From Thauera humireducens (GTDB taxonomy: Bacteria; Pseudomonadota; Gammaproteobacteria; Burkholderiales; Rhodocyclaceae), in NCBI RefSeq assembly GCF_001051995.2, contig NZ_CP014646.1, forward strand, positions 4,107,755 to 4,171,754: a stretch of DNA of 64,000 nucleotides. Reading direction: 5' to 3'. This document shows positions 27,571 through 36,756 of this stretch, one piece after another; the first letter of the stretch is position 1, and every line of letters begins with the position of its first letter. A model generated the notes under the pieces. That model searched no databases. It saw only the letters and a program-made list of their open reading frames with translations, and had not been told where the DNA came from. Made by a program: the position numbers and the translations under genes.

Positions 27571-27699
27571 CGGGCGGCTGCGTGGCGGAAACGAAAAGCG
27601 CGATTCTATGCCGAGTGGCGGTCATTCGTTCGCTTGCCGGGCCCGCATCAGCCAAACACGTGCGCGGGCATCGCCTGGCGTGCGCCAGCCGTCCGGCTC

Positions 27700-28665
27700 T
27701 CAGCGCAGCGTGTCGAAGTGGGCCAGCAGGCGCTGGCCGAGCCAGTCCTGCGTTCCCGGCCAGTCGCCGCCAAGGAAGCCGACGTGGCCGCCGCCCGCCG
27801 GACATTCGAAAGTGACTGTTGCGGGCAGGGTCAGCACATCGGGCAGGGCCTTGGCCGGCACGAAGGGGTCGTTGGCCGCGTTCAGGACCAGCGTGGGGCA
27901 GCGGATGCCGCGCAGCCAGGGGCGCGCCGAGGCGCGGCGCCAGTAGTCGCCGACGTCGGCGAAACCATGCGCGGGCGCGGTGTACGCGTCGTCGAAGGTT
28001 TCGAGGCTGCGCGCCTGGGCGATGCGTGGGGCATCGAAGCGGCCCGGGTGTTCCGCGCACTTGGCCAAGGCCTTCGTCTTCAGCGTTGCCAGGAAGTGCC
28101 AGGTATAGACGAGGTTGAAGCCGCGCCCGAGTGCGGCGCCGGAGAGGGTCAGGTCGAGGGGCGCGCACACGCTGGCTGCAGCGGTGACAAGTTCTGCCGC
28201 CTCGTGTTCGCGTTCGCCCAGCCATTTCAGCAGGGCGTTGCCACCGAGCGAGACGCCCGCGGCGAACAGCGCAGCTCCGTCCGCAGCAACGCGAAGGCGG
28301 CGGAGGATCCAGTCGATCTCCTCGCTGTCGCCCGAGTGGTAGGCGCGTGCGAGACGGTTCGGACTGCCGCCGCAGCCGCGGAAATGCACCACCACGCCGC
28401 GCCACCGACGCGCCGCGACGGCGGACATCAGCGTGCGTGCGTAATGCGAACGGCTCGAGCCTTCGAGGCCGTGGAACAGTACGACAAGCGGCGTCTGTGC
28501 TTCGCCCGCCGGAAGCCAGTCGAGTTCGATGAAGTCGCCGTCCGGCGTGTTCCAGCGCTCGCGCCGGTAGGGCGGTAGCGGCCCTTTGCGGGCGACCGGC
28601 CAGATGGTCTGCACATGGCCGCCGGGTAGCCACCACGGAGCGCGATACGCGGCGACGCGAGTCAT
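27700..28665 (-). CDS. YheT-family alpha/beta hydrolase
   Basis: A 321-residue hydrolase. It begins RAPWWLPGGHVQTIWP, the typical N-terminus of the YheT group, with oxyanion region VVLFHGLEGSSRSHYAR near residue 60, the nucleophile elbow GVSLGGNALL near 138, LNAANDPFVP near 265 and GGGHVGFLGG near 292, giving a Ser-Asp-His triad. Substrate unknown for the family; several members are described as putative esterases. Its stop at 27700 leaves 129 bases before algC, and its start is 3 bases from the stop of the NTF2-like gene, so those two are probably cotranscribed. Confidence 0.88.
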   Translation of the reverse strand: MTRVAAYRAPWWLPGGHVQTIWPVARKGPLPPYRRERWNTPDGDFIELDWLPAGEAQTPLVVLFHGLEGSSRSHYARTLMSAVAARRWRGVVVHFRGCGGSPNRLARAYHSGDSEEIDWILRRLRVAADGAALFAAGVSLGGNALLKWLGEREHEAAELVTAAASVCAPLDLTLSGAALGRGFNLVYTWHFLATLKTKALAKCAEHPGRFDAPRIAQARSLETFDDAYTAPAHGFADVGDYWRRASARPWLRGIRCPTLVLNAANDPFVPAKALPDVLTLPATVTFECPAGGGHVGFLGGDWPGTQDWLGQRLLAHFDTLR

Positions 28666-28668
28666 CCG

Positions 28669-29103
28669 TCAGTGCACCACGCGCGGTGACAGGTCGCCGA
28701 AGTCGGCGGCATCGGGCACTGGAGAGGCATGGTGCATGACCATCCGCCAGCCCAGTGCGCCACGGATGTAAACATTGGTGGCCGCGATCAACGGTGAGCG
28801 CGCCGTGGCACCCGCGACGCGGATGTTCTCGAACACGCTATGTACCGCCACCATCGCGTTGCCGCTGACCACGGCTTCGCTGACGTCGACCTGCAGGTGG
28901 GCGCCGCCGGCCAGCATCTGCCGCCAGGCCTCACGCACGGCCTGCAGGCCGACGATGCGGGGGCCGCCCGGATGGATGCAGGCGATCTCGTCGTCCTCGG
29001 ACCACACCGACATCATGGCGTCGAAGTCGGCGCGGGCGAGCGCGTCGTAGAACGCGGCTTCGGCGTCCGCTGCGGAGGTGTAGATCGGTTTCTTGATGCT
29101 CAT
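28669..29103 (-). CDS. NTF2-like/SnoaL-fold protein
   Basis: A 144-residue single-domain protein with the cone-shaped NTF2 fold: helix AEAAFYDALARADFDAMMSVWSEDDEIACIHPGG, then RIVGLQAVREAWRQML, and four strands ending GWRMVMHHASP. The DDEIACIHPGG segment matches the ketosteroid-isomerase-like/DUF4440 group. Proteins of this kind can be isomerases, lyases or binding modules, so no reaction is assigned. Its stop is 3 bases from the start of the YheT-type hydrolase gene. An intrinsic terminator of the preceding operon lies just upstream (29123-29151). Confidence 0.8.
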   Translation of the reverse strand: MSIKKPIYTSAADAEAAFYDALARADFDAMMSVWSEDDEIACIHPGGPRIVGLQAVREAWRQMLAGGAHLQVDVSEAVVSGNAMVAVHSVFENIRVAGATARSPLIAATNVYIRGALGWRMVMHHASPVPDAADFGDLSPRVVH

Positions 29104-29118
29104 GGTCCGGCTAGAAAA

Positions 29119-29151
29119 GACCGGGGGCCGAATACCGCGGTATTGGCCCCC
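29119..29151 (-). terminator. Intrinsic terminator after the zinc-finger gene
   Basis: GGGGGCC (29123-29129) pairs with GGCCCCC (29145-29151), and inside it AATACC (29131-29136) pairs with GGTATT (29139-29144), with a single bulged base. On the minus strand the stem is followed by TCTTTTCT, so it ends transcripts from ilvE and the zinc-finger gene before the NTF2-like gene. Confidence 0.75.
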
Positions 29152-29194
29152 GTGTTGATCGTTCGTCAGCGTTCCGTCGGTTCCGGCCCGTCGG

Positions 29195-29395
29195 TCAGTG
29201 ATGGCCCTTCGGGCGCTCGCCGGTGAAGACGTAGTGTGCGCTGCAATACGGGCATACCGCTTCGCCCGTTTTCAGCACGTCCAGGAAGACGCGCGGGTGG
29301 CGTGCCCACAGCGGCGCGCCGGGCGGCGGACAGTGCAGGGGTAGATCCTTGGCGCTGATGGCGACGGCCTGGGTCTTGTCGGTGTTCTCAACCAT
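29195..29395 (-). CDS. Zinc-finger CHCC protein (NDUFS6-like)
   Basis: A 66-residue protein with a CHCC zinc-binding site: C in LHCPPPG, H in ARHPRVFLDV, then CPYC followed by HYVF. This is the zf-CHCC family, which includes the NDUFS6 subunit of mitochondrial complex I; the role in bacteria is not settled. It is 24 bases after ilvE and probably cotranscribed with it. The pairing of ilvE with this zinc finger is common in betaproteobacteria. Confidence 0.9.
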   Translation of the reverse strand: MVENTDKTQAVAISAKDLPLHCPPPGAPLWARHPRVFLDVLKTGEAVCPYCSAHYVFTGERPKGHH

Positions 29396-29419
29396 GACGC
29401 AAATCCTCTGGACGGGAAA

Positions 29420-30340
29420 TCAGACGTAGGCGAGCCAGTGCTCGTATTCCGGGGCGCGGCCATTGACCACGTCGAAGAAACGCGCCTGAAGCTTGGTCGT
29501 GACCGGACCGCGCTTGCCTTCGCCGATGATGCGGTCGTCGAGTTCGCGGATCGGGGTGACTTCGGCTGCGGTGCCGGTGAAGAAGGCTTCGTCAGCGAGG
29601 TAGATGTCGTCGCGGGTGAGACGCTTGGATTGCACTTCCAGGCCGAATTCGCGGGCGATGGTGATGATCGAGTCGCGCGTGATGCCGGTGAGCGCCGAGG
29701 CGATCTCGGGTTCGTAGATCTTGCCGTCCTTGATGATGAACAGGTTCTCGCCCGCACCTTCGGCGACGAAGCCCTGGTTGTCGAGCAGCAGCGCCTCGTC
29801 GTAGCCCATCTTGGTCACTTCGAGGTTGGCGAGGATGGAGTTCGGGTAGGTCGCTGCCAGCTTGGCGCGCGGCATCGTCGAGTTGACGTGGTGGCGGGTG
29901 TAGGACGAGGTCTTGACGCGGATGCCCTTCTCCAGGCCTTCCTCGCCGAGGTAGGCGCCCCACGGCCAGGCAGCGATGGCGACATGCACGGTCGCGCCGC
30001 GGGTGGAGATGCCCATCTTCTCCGAGCCGTAGAAGGCCAGCGGACGCAGGTAGCAGGACTCGAGCTTGTTGGCGCGCACGACCTCCTTCTGCGCCTCCAT
30101 GAGTTCATCCTTCGAGTAGGGGATGTCCATCATGTAGATCTTGCCGGAGTTGATCAGGCGCTGGGTGTGCTCGGCCAGGCGGAAGATTGCCGTGCCCTTG
30201 GCGGTGTTGTACGCGCGTACGCCTTCGAAGACGGCCAGACCGTAGTGCAGGGAGTGGGTCAGCACGTGCGTGGTCGCTTCGCGCCACGGAACGAGCTTGC
30301 CGTCTTGCCAGATGAAACCGTCGCGATCAGCCATGGACAT
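29420..30340 (-). CDS. ilvE: Branched-chain amino acid aminotransferase
   Basis: Last step in Leu, Ile and Val synthesis: moves the amino group from glutamate to the branched 2-oxo acid, using PLP. The 306-residue fold type IV protein has THSLHYGLAVFEGVRAY near residue 30, YLRPLAFYGSEKMGIS near 95, RHHVNSTMPRAKLAATY near 145 (the lysine is the likely PLP anchor), and EGAGENLF near 195. ATG 30340 has a GGAG ribosome site nine bases upstream; a GTG at 30355 would overlap this site. Cotranscribed with the zinc-finger gene. Confidence 0.96.
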   Translation of the reverse strand: MSMADRDGFIWQDGKLVPWREATTHVLTHSLHYGLAVFEGVRAYNTAKGTAIFRLAEHTQRLINSGKIYMMDIPYSKDELMEAQKEVVRANKLESCYLRPLAFYGSEKMGISTRGATVHVAIAAWPWGAYLGEEGLEKGIRVKTSSYTRHHVNSTMPRAKLAATYPNSILANLEVTKMGYDEALLLDNQGFVAEGAGENLFIIKDGKIYEPEIASALTGITRDSIITIAREFGLEVQSKRLTRDDIYLADEAFFTGTAAEVTPIRELDDRIIGEGKRGPVTTKLQARFFDVVNGRAPEYEHWLAYV

Positions 30341-30520
30341 GATTGGGTTCTCCACCTCAGGAAGTTGATTCGGCAGCCCGCGTCCGGCGGGCGTAACCTG
30401 CGGATTCTAGCGCAAAGGCAGGGTCTGCGAACGCCGCTTTGCTGGCGCGGAAGCCTTGCTGCGGTGGGGAAAGGCGCTGTCGCGCGCTAGAATGCACGGC
30501 TGGAATCAAAGGAGTGCGAA

Positions 30521-30973
30521 TTGAGCGATCGCGAGTGGAAGCCCAACGTCACCGTTGCCGCAGTCATCGAGCGTGAGGGCCGTTTCCTGCTGGTCGAGGA
30601 GCATACGCCCGAAGGCTTGCGCTTCAATCAGCCGGCCGGCCACCTCGAGCCGGGGGAGTCCCTGCTCGAGGCGACGGTGCGCGAGGCGCTCGAGGAGACC
30701 GCGCACCGCTTCTTGCCCGAGTACCTGGTCGGCATCTACCAGTGGACGCGTCCGCAGGGCGACATCACCTACCTGCGCTTCGCCTACGGTGGCCGTATCG
30801 AGGGCGCGGAGCCGGGCCGCAAGCTCGACGACGGCATCGTCCGGGCGGTGTGGATGACGATCGACGAGGTGCGTGCGACGGCCGACCGCCATCGCAGTCC
30901 GCTGATCCTGCAGTGCATCGAGGACTGGCTCGCCGGGCAGCGTCACCCGTTGTCGCTGGTGCGGCACTACTGA
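30521..30973 (+). CDS. nudJ: Nudix hydrolase NudJ-type (nucleotide/HMP-PP phosphatase)
   Basis: A 150-residue Nudix enzyme closely resembling E. coli NudJ, which hydrolyses nucleoside tri- and diphosphates and thiamin-precursor pyrophosphates. The Nudix box is at about residues 42-62: GHLEPGESLLEATVREALEE, with the metal-binding REALEE. The start is TTG 30521 with a good AAAGGAG ribosome site seven bases before it; no ATG is available in the conserved N-terminus. As in E. coli it lies just upstream of mnmA, here with one extra gene between them. Confidence 0.9.
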   Translation: MSDREWKPNVTVAAVIEREGRFLLVEEHTPEGLRFNQPAGHLEPGESLLEATVREALEETAHRFLPEYLVGIYQWTRPQGDITYLRFAYGGRIEGAEPGRKLDDGIVRAVWMTIDEVRATADRHRSPLILQCIEDWLAGQRHPLSLVRHY

Positions 30974-30985
30974 TCCTGCGGAGCG

Positions 30986-31672
30986 ATGATCCGTCTGCTC
31001 CTGGTCGTGCTGCTCGGTACACCGCTGCTCTCACAGGCGATGACGCTGCGCGGCGATGCGGGGAATACGGACGAGGGCCGGGTCAGCATCTGCTACAACT
31101 ACGGCTGCAAGCAGCAGGGGGAGGTGCGCTACGCTGCCAGCACGCTGGCCCGGCTCGGGCACCGCCTGGCCAGCGCGCGCAGTGCCGCCGAGGAGCGTGA
31201 TTCGATTGCCGAGGTGCTGGGGCGGCTGTACCGGGTGGCCGCGACGCAGACTCCCGTGGGCGCGGATCGCAGCGGCAACTTCCTCGATGGGGGCGTACAT
31301 GGGCGCATGGATTGCATCGACCACTCGACCTCGACCACGCGCCTGCTGCAATTGCTCGAAGCGCGAGGCGGGCTGCGTTTCCACCGTGTGGTGGAACCGG
31401 CGCGGCGCACGAGCGTGATCTTCCAGCACTTCAGTGCGGTGATCGAGGAACTGTCGCTGGCCGAGCGCCTCGAGCGTCTGCCACCGGGCGAGGCCCTGGC
31501 CGGATGCAACTGCACCGAGGACGGACTGGTGATCGAAGGGCCGGACGGCGCGGAAGCGGCCCGGCCCGGCGAACGTTATGCGGTCGACAGCTGGTTCGTC
31601 GACAATGGCGAGCCGGCGGTCGTGCTGCCGCTTGCCGAATGGCTCAATGGAGGGGGACCGAATGTCCAGTAA
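30986..31672 (+). CDS. Secreted protein, possible transglutaminase-like cysteine hydrolase
   Basis: A 228-residue exported protein of unknown function with a signal peptide ([15 protein letters not shown]). The mature part shows [21 protein letters not shown] near residue 108, HFSAVIEEL near 150 and [11 protein letters not shown] near 195. A Cys followed by an acidic residue at a helix start, then His on a strand, then Asp/Asn is the order seen in transglutaminase-like cysteine peptidases (compare GDCEDxA), so I infer a Cys-His-Asp hydrolase, without proof. Other cysteines (CYNYGC, GCNC) could form disulfides. It starts 12 bases after nudJ, and mnmA starts 25 bases after its stop. Confidence 0.7.
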   Translation: MIRLLLVVLLGTPLLSQAMTLRGDAGNTDEGRVSICYNYGCKQQGEVRYAASTLARLGHRLASARSAAEERDSIAEVLGRLYRVAATQTPVGADRSGNFLDGGVHGRMDCIDHSTSTTRLLQLLEARGGLRFHRVVEPARRTSVIFQHFSAVIEELSLAERLERLPPGEALAGCNCTEDGLVIEGPDGAEAARPGERYAVDSWFVDNGEPAVVLPLAEWLNGGGPNVQ

Positions 31673-31697
31673 GTACGGGATTCAGGAAGGAAATGGC

Positions 31698-32795
31698 ATG
31701 AAGGTCGTGGTCGGCATGTCCGGCGGCGTGGACTCCTCGGTGACGGCCCTGCTGCTCAAGCAGCAGGGCTACGCGGTCACCGGCCTGTTCATGAAGAACT
31801 GGGAGGACGACGACGATTCGGACTACTGCTCGACGCGCCAGGATCTGGTCGATGTCGCCTCGGTGTGCGACGTCATCGGCATCGACCTCGAAGTGGTCAA
31901 TTTCAGCGCGGAGTACAAGGACCGCGTGTTCGCCGACTTCCTGCGCGAATACGAGGCCGGCCGCACGCCGAACCCCGACATCCTGTGCAACTCCGAGATC
32001 AAGTTCCGCTGCTTCCTCGATCACGCCATGCAGCTCGGCGCCGAGCGCATCGCCACCGGTCACTACGCCCAGGTGCGCGAGTGGACCAACGACGGCCGCA
32101 CCGAGTACCAGCTGCTCAAGGCCGAGGACGGCACCAAGGACCAGAGCTACTTCCTCTACCGCCTCAACCAGGCGCAGCTGGCGAAGACGCTGTTTCCGCT
32201 CGGTGCGCTGTACAAACGCGAGGTGCGCAAGATCGCCGAGCAGGCCGGCCTGCACGTCGCAGCCAAGAAGGACTCGACGGGGATCTGCTTCATCGGCGAG
32301 CGCCCGTTCCGCGAGTTCCTGATGCGCTACCTGCCGACGAAGCCGGGCGAGATCCGTTCGCTCGACGACGAGCGCGTGCTGGGCGAGCATCAGGGCCTGA
32401 TGTATCACACCATCGGCCAGCGCAAGGGCCTGCACATCGGCGGCCTCAAGGGCAACCAGGACGAGGCGGGCGAACACGACGCCTGGTACGTGGCGAAGAA
32501 GGACATCAAGGCCAATGTGCTGTACGTGGTCCAGGGCCACGACCACCCGGCCCTGTTGCGCGACCGTCTGGTGGCGACCGACCTCAACTGGATCGCGGGC
32601 CGCGACCCGCACACCAACTGGGTGTATACGGCCAAGCCGCGCTATCGCACGCCCGACCAGCCGTGCGAGATCGACCGCATCGCGGACGGCAGGGCCGAGA
32701 TCGCCTTCGCCCAGCCGCAATGGGCGCTCACGCCGGGGCAGAGCGTCGTGGTCTATGAATCCAAGGTCTGCCTGGGCGGCGGCATCATCGTCTGA
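31698..32795 (+). CDS. mnmA: tRNA 2-thiouridylase MnmA
   Basis: Adds sulfur to uridine 34 of Lys, Glu and Gln tRNAs. The 365-residue protein has the PP-loop [13 protein letters not shown] near residue 9, [12 protein letters not shown] near 97 with the first catalytic Cys, GHYAQV near 127, and [13 protein letters not shown] near 197 with the second catalytic Cys. The C-terminal beta-barrel ends [21 protein letters not shown] 31698 gives the family-standard [10 protein letters not shown] and has AGGAAGG before it; an ATG at 31662 would add 12 residues. Likely in an operon with nudJ and the secreted protein gene. Confidence 0.97.
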   Translation: MKVVVGMSGGVDSSVTALLLKQQGYAVTGLFMKNWEDDDDSDYCSTRQDLVDVASVCDVIGIDLEVVNFSAEYKDRVFADFLREYEAGRTPNPDILCNSEIKFRCFLDHAMQLGAERIATGHYAQVREWTNDGRTEYQLLKAEDGTKDQSYFLYRLNQAQLAKTLFPLGALYKREVRKIAEQAGLHVAAKKDSTGICFIGERPFREFLMRYLPTKPGEIRSLDDERVLGEHQGLMYHTIGQRKGLHIGGLKGNQDEAGEHDAWYVAKKDIKANVLYVVQGHDHPALLRDRLVATDLNWIAGRDPHTNWVYTAKPRYRTPDQPCEIDRIADGRAEIAFAQPQWALTPGQSVVVYESKVCLGGGIIV

Positions 32796-32818
32796 GCTCC
32801 GCCGGCACGCCGGTCTTC

Positions 32819-33775
32819 CTAGTAGGGCAGCGGGCCGGCCAGCGGGGGCTGGCCCTGCAGGCGGGCGCGGGCGGCGAAGGTTTCCATGCGCTCGATGAAC
32901 TCACGCGTGCTCTTGGGCATCGGCACGCGGGCGCGGGTGATGAAGGTGACGAGGTCGCGCCCCTGCAGCAACAGGCGCTGGCCGTCGGCGGCGAGTTGCT
33001 GATCCGCGGCATTCACGCTGTGCGAGAGTTGGGGCGCGAAGGCGGCGAGCTCTTCGGATGCGACGACGAAGTCCGACCACACGTCGAAGATGTCCGGGTC
33101 GGTACGCAGGGTCTCGCACTTGACCTTGGCAGCTGTCGTGAAATGGGCGATCAGTCGCTGGATGCCGTCGTACATCGGAATGGCCCCGAGGGTCGAGGAC
33201 ATGACGGCGCCCAGTCGGTCGATGTCGCGCAGTGTCTGGGCGATCTTGATGTAGCGACTGTCGTAGAAGGCCTCGACCGGAATCGAGAAGGCGCGGAAGG
33301 GTTCGCCCCACAACTCGTCGATGCCTTCCTCGCCGCTGCGGTGCAGGACCAGGCGTCCGAGGTTGAGTGCCTCCTGCAGGCAGAAGCCGCACTCGCGCAT
33401 CAGCGCGTTGTCGGTGTCGATCTCGATGCCGAGTTCCTGCAACTCCACCAGCTTGGTGAAGATGTCGGTGGCGCGATTGAATAGCGCACCCGCCAGCATC
33501 GCGCCCTTGACGCGCTTGCGCGCGGGATCCTGTTCGGCCTCGTAGGCGCGCCGCGTGTCGTCCAGACGTTTGCCGGGGATGTTGATGCCGTGCTCGACGT
33601 GATTGAACAGCCGGCGCGTCAGCGCCTGGATGAGCTGCTTCTTCGCCTTCAGGGAGTCGGCCGGCGGATCGTAGACCTTGATCCAGTAGCCGTCGTAGTA
33701 CACACGACGCATGCCGTCGATGATGGCCACCGTCCCTTCGGCGATGGGCGGGTTTATGTCCGTCTCGACTTTCAT
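32819..33775 (-). CDS. Conserved-looking 318-residue protein of unknown function
   Basis: A soluble protein with no signal peptide and no recognised family. It opens with a small strand-rich region (GTVAIIDGMRRVYYDGYWIKVYDPP) that includes a YYDGYWIKVY motif, then becomes mostly alpha-helical. Distinctive segments: RLFNHVEHGINIPGKRLDD near residue 57, MRECGFCLQEALNLGRLVLH near 127 and DELWGEPFRAFSIPVEAFY near 153. The even helical pattern suggests a regulatory or scaffold role rather than a known enzyme. It is last in a minus-strand run after glnE, CYTH-CHAD, sixA and DUF2062, with a 37-base gap to DUF2062, so it is probably cotranscribed with the latter. Confidence 0.75.
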   Translation of the reverse strand: MKVETDINPPIAEGTVAIIDGMRRVYYDGYWIKVYDPPADSLKAKKQLIQALTRRLFNHVEHGINIPGKRLDDTRRAYEAEQDPARKRVKGAMLAGALFNRATDIFTKLVELQELGIEIDTDNALMRECGFCLQEALNLGRLVLHRSGEEGIDELWGEPFRAFSIPVEAFYDSRYIKIAQTLRDIDRLGAVMSSTLGAIPMYDGIQRLIAHFTTAAKVKCETLRTDPDIFDVWSDFVVASEELAAFAPQLSHSVNAADQQLAADGQRLLLQGRDLVTFITRARVPMPKSTREFIERMETFAARARLQGQPPLAGPLPY

Positions 33776-33812
33776 TGCGTCCGGAACCGTTCCAGTGTGC
33801 TGGCCGCGACCG

Positions 33813-34385
33813 TCAGGTGCTGCTGACGGGGCGGTTGTCGGCGTGGGCCGAAAGGCGGCGGGTCGCCAGGGTGCGACGACGCTTGGCGATCACCTTGAAG
33901 CGCCAGAACGCCTGTGCGCCCAGGTAGCCGATGAGGGCGCCGGAAACGGCCATGATCGCCATGCCCAGCAGCAAGGGCTGCCCGATGCCGGTGATCCAGG
34001 TCCAGGCCTGGCTGAGCGAATCCAGTACCGCGAAAGGGGCTTCCGCCGTCTGGGCCTCGACCGCGGCCGGTACCGGCGCACCGATGATGTGCGCACCCAG
34101 CCGATAGGCGAAGTAGTAGAGCGGGCCGTAGGTGAAGGGGTTGCTGACCAGCGTCGAGACCGCGGCGATCCACAGGTTGCCACGCAACAGCAGCGACGCG
34201 ATGGCGGCGGCGGGAATCTGCGCCACCGGGATCATCAGCCCGAAGAAGGCGCCGACCGCTACACCGCGCGCCACGGCGCGGCGGTTGATGTGCCACAGCA
34301 GCGGGTCGTGGATGCGCGGTCCGAGCCAGCGCAGCAGGCGACTCTGCTTGATGGTGTCGTGCGAAGGCAGGAAGCGTCCGAGCAT
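33813..34385 (-). CDS. DUF2062 inner-membrane protein
   Basis: A 190-residue protein of the DUF2062 family. It has the typical N-terminal amphipathic part (DPLLWHINRRAVARGVAVGAF), an FFGLMIPVAQIPAAAIASLL membrane segment near residue 50, the conserved VSNPFTYGPLYYFAYRLGAHI near 85 and another segment near 150. Function in bacteria is not known; members are small polytopic membrane proteins, sometimes fused to glycosyltransferases. It lies between sixA and the unknown 318-aa gene. Confidence 0.88.
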   Translation of the reverse strand: MLGRFLPSHDTIKQSRLLRWLGPRIHDPLLWHINRRAVARGVAVGAFFGLMIPVAQIPAAAIASLLLRGNLWIAAVSTLVSNPFTYGPLYYFAYRLGAHIIGAPVPAAVEAQTAEAPFAVLDSLSQAWTWITGIGQPLLLGMAIMAVSGALIGYLGAQAFWRFKVIAKRRRTLATRRLSAHADNRPVSST

Positions 34386-34434
34386 GGTCCGGTCCGGGGC
34401 GAATGCGGCATCTTACGCAATGCGGAGGAAAGAA

Positions 34435-34459
34435 CAAGCTCCCCGCCCGAGGGAGCTTG
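34435..34459 (-). terminator. Hairpin after sixA
   Basis: CAAGCTCCC (34435-34443) pairs with GGGAGCTTG (34451-34459), 7-base loop. On the minus strand it is followed by TTCTTTCC, a moderate U-tract. It lies about 125 bases after the sixA stop and 50 before DUF2062, so it may separate those transcripts. The rest of the 198-base gap shows nothing clear. Confidence 0.5.
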
Positions 34460-34583
34460 GACCGTCGGTTTCCGTCTTGCAAGTGGATGATTCTCGGCCA
34501 GTTCGACCGCATCCGCCGTGAGGAATTCACCACCTGGACAACAATCCCTCCGCGCCCTGTGACGGGGAGGGCGCCATCACGCC

Positions 34584-35036
34584 TCAGAGCAACTCGGAGG
34601 GGATCACGGCCCGCAAGACCGTCTGGGTTTCGTCGTCCCTGACCCGGTTGGTGAACCACCACAGCGCCCCCTTCTTGATCGTCCAGTCCGCTTCCTCGCC
34701 GGATAGCAGCAGGGCAGCGAGACGGCCGAGCGCCGGCTGGTGGCCGACGACGAGCGCGGCACCGCTGGCGTCCGGCCAGCCCGTGGCCGCCAGGATGTCG
34801 GCCACGCTGCCGTCGGGGGCGAGGCTGCTGACGATCTCGAAGTCGTCGGCGAAGGCGCTGGCCGTCTGCCGGGTGCGCAAGGTCGGGCTCACCAGCACGC
34901 GCAGGTGCTTGGGCTTGTTCTCCGTCAGCCAGGCGGCCATGCGCCTGGCCTGCTTGTGGCCGCGCTGGGTGAGCTCCCGGGCGTGGTCGGGGCTGCCGTC
35001 GACCGCTTCGGCGTGGCGCCAGAGCAGGAGATCCAT
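34584..35036 (-). CDS. sixA: Phosphohistidine phosphatase SixA
   Basis: A 150-residue single-domain histidine phosphatase. It begins MDLLLWRHAEA, the RHG-type catalytic motif with His 9, followed by RGHKQARRMAAWL near residue 28, SPTLRTRQTA near 53, and the second active-site His in VVGHQPALGRLA near 103. In E. coli SixA removes phosphate from histidine-containing phosphotransfer domains such as the nitrogen PTS. ATG 35036 has a GGAG ribosome site. It is 86 bases after the CYTH-CHAD gene, a common pairing in proteobacteria. Confidence 0.92.
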   Translation of the reverse strand: MDLLLWRHAEAVDGSPDHARELTQRGHKQARRMAAWLTENKPKHLRVLVSPTLRTRQTASAFADDFEIVSSLAPDGSVADILAATGWPDASGAALVVGHQPALGRLAALLLSGEEADWTIKKGALWWFTNRVRDDETQTVLRAVIPSELL

Positions 35037-35122
35037 TCGCTTCTCCGTTGAATCAGGGGCCCGCATCATGCGTCCTGACTGTTGCAGGGGCATGACGTCG
35101 CTGCCTTGCGCTGAGGTCGTGC

Positions 35123-36652
35123 TCACCATGGCGCCTTGCCCCACAGCAGCGGCTCGCAGTCATGCAGCACGCGCCGCCGCAGCCGTGCGTAGCGGGGAGC
35201 GTGCCAGCCCAGCACGAAGGCTGCTGCCGCCTGCAGCGACGGGTCGGTCTGGCTCCAGGCCCGCAGCCGCCCGCGCGCGATGTCGACGTCCTGCAGGAAA
35301 CCCAGTGTGCCCTGCGCCCGCACCAGACCTTCCTGATAACGCGCAACGGCTTTGTGGGGGAACAGCGGGGCGAAGAACTCGATGCCGTAGCGCAACTGCT
35401 TGAAGCCGATGCGCAGGACGTGCAGGCGCGTCGGCTCGAGCGTGCTGGCCGCATCGAACTGACGGCGCGCGCGCTTGCGCAGCCGTGCCATGCGCAGCCG
35501 GGCGAAAGTGCGCAGATCGGCCGCGGCGACGAGGCTGCCGCCGGGAAGCTGCAGCAGTTCGGCGCTGAGTTCGAGCAGGAGCCGCCCTTGCATGGCCGTG
35601 TCGAGGGCCTGTGCGGCGGCGTGGCGGGCGTGCTCGCGCGCACGCGCGACCGTTTGCAGCAGGCCGGCGTACGAGGCCTCGTCGGCGAGTCCCTCGGCGA
35701 TGACGGGTTCGAGCAGCTCGGTGTAGAACACGTCGAGGTCGCGGGCGTCGCCGAAGCGGTTGGCATTGTCCCGCAGGCGCGCGTTCCACTGGCCGGCGAA
35801 CTCGGCAGGCAGCGCAGGTGCAAAAAGCTTGATCAGGGCCCGCAGGCGGCGCAGTGCGACGCGCAACTGATGGATGAAGTCCGGAGGAATCGCGTCCGCG
35901 TCATCGATCGACAGTGCCGCTGCGGCGTTGGCCTGCCACTGGCGTACGCAGGCGAAGGCGAGGCTGCGAAAGGCTTCGACCACGTTCTGCCCGGCTTCGA
36001 GCGTCGATGGCTCGGCGCGTGCGGCTTCGAGCGGTGTGCCGAGGAACAGGCGGTAGCCGCGTTCCGCCTTGGAAATGTCGGCCGGCATCAGCGGCAGGGT
36101 CTGTGCAAGTTCGCAGGCGAGAGCGAAGAGATCGGCCGGCTGTCCCTGTTCCAGCTCGAGCTCCAGCTCGCAGATCGGCGCCTGTCGCGCGATGCCGTCG
36201 GGCGTGGTCACGCTCACCTCGCCCTGGTCGATCATCAGCAGGATGCTGACGCCTTCGCGCGGGCTCAGGCGACGCGTTTCACGGCGAAAGCGGGTGGTGA
36301 ATACCGGCACCAAGGCGTCGGCATGGCGCGCGAGCAGTTTGGCGGCCTCAGGCACGTCCACCTGCGAGAAATCGAAACTGCCCGAGTAGGGCTGCTCCCA
36401 TTCGGGGCGCTGCGACAGGCCGCCGCTCGACACCGCGGCGCACTTCACCGTCTGCAGCCAGATGCGTCCCTGGCGGCGGGTGCGCAGCGCGACCTTGCGC
36501 GCCTTGAGCTGGAGTTCGGGTGTGTCGTAATACGTGTTGTCGAGGGTGACGGCATTGCCGAGCTTCTCGGCGCCGGCCAGCAGGGGATGGCGGCGCAGCG
36601 CAGGCAGCGCGGATCTTGGCAGTGCGAGCTTCAGCTCGATTTCGTGGCTCAT
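35123..36652 (-). CDS. CYTH-CHAD domain protein
   Basis: A 509-residue fusion. CYTH domain at residues 1-200 with the EIELKLALP start (the ExExK signature), TLDNTYYDTP near 37 and RLSPREGVSILLMIDQGEV near 130: a tunnel-fold domain that hydrolyses triphosphates such as inorganic triphosphate. CHAD domain from about 220 to the end (IHQLRVALRRLRALIKLF near 265, LRIGFKQLRYGIEFF near 415), a helical polyphosphate-binding module with conserved histidines and basic residues. Together they suggest work on polyphosphate or its breakdown products. SixA follows and glnE precedes it. No ppk or ppx gene is in the window. Confidence 0.92.
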   Translation of the reverse strand: MSHEIELKLALPRSALPALRRHPLLAGAEKLGNAVTLDNTYYDTPELQLKARKVALRTRRQGRIWLQTVKCAAVSSGGLSQRPEWEQPYSGSFDFSQVDVPEAAKLLARHADALVPVFTTRFRRETRRLSPREGVSILLMIDQGEVSVTTPDGIARQAPICELELELEQGQPADLFALACELAQTLPLMPADISKAERGYRLFLGTPLEAARAEPSTLEAGQNVVEAFRSLAFACVRQWQANAAAALSIDDADAIPPDFIHQLRVALRRLRALIKLFAPALPAEFAGQWNARLRDNANRFGDARDLDVFYTELLEPVIAEGLADEASYAGLLQTVARAREHARHAAAQALDTAMQGRLLLELSAELLQLPGGSLVAAADLRTFARLRMARLRKRARRQFDAASTLEPTRLHVLRIGFKQLRYGIEFFAPLFPHKAVARYQEGLVRAQGTLGFLQDVDIARGRLRAWSQTDPSLQAAAAFVLGWHAPRYARLRRRVLHDCEPLLWGKAPW

Positions 36653-36756
36653 GACGCTTTTCCCCCGGCAGGGGACTCGATGGAGGGCGGCTTGATTCTA
36701 GTCGCCCGCTTCCGGCGCGTCATGCACGGCTTGATGACAGCCCGGGGCCGCCGTTC

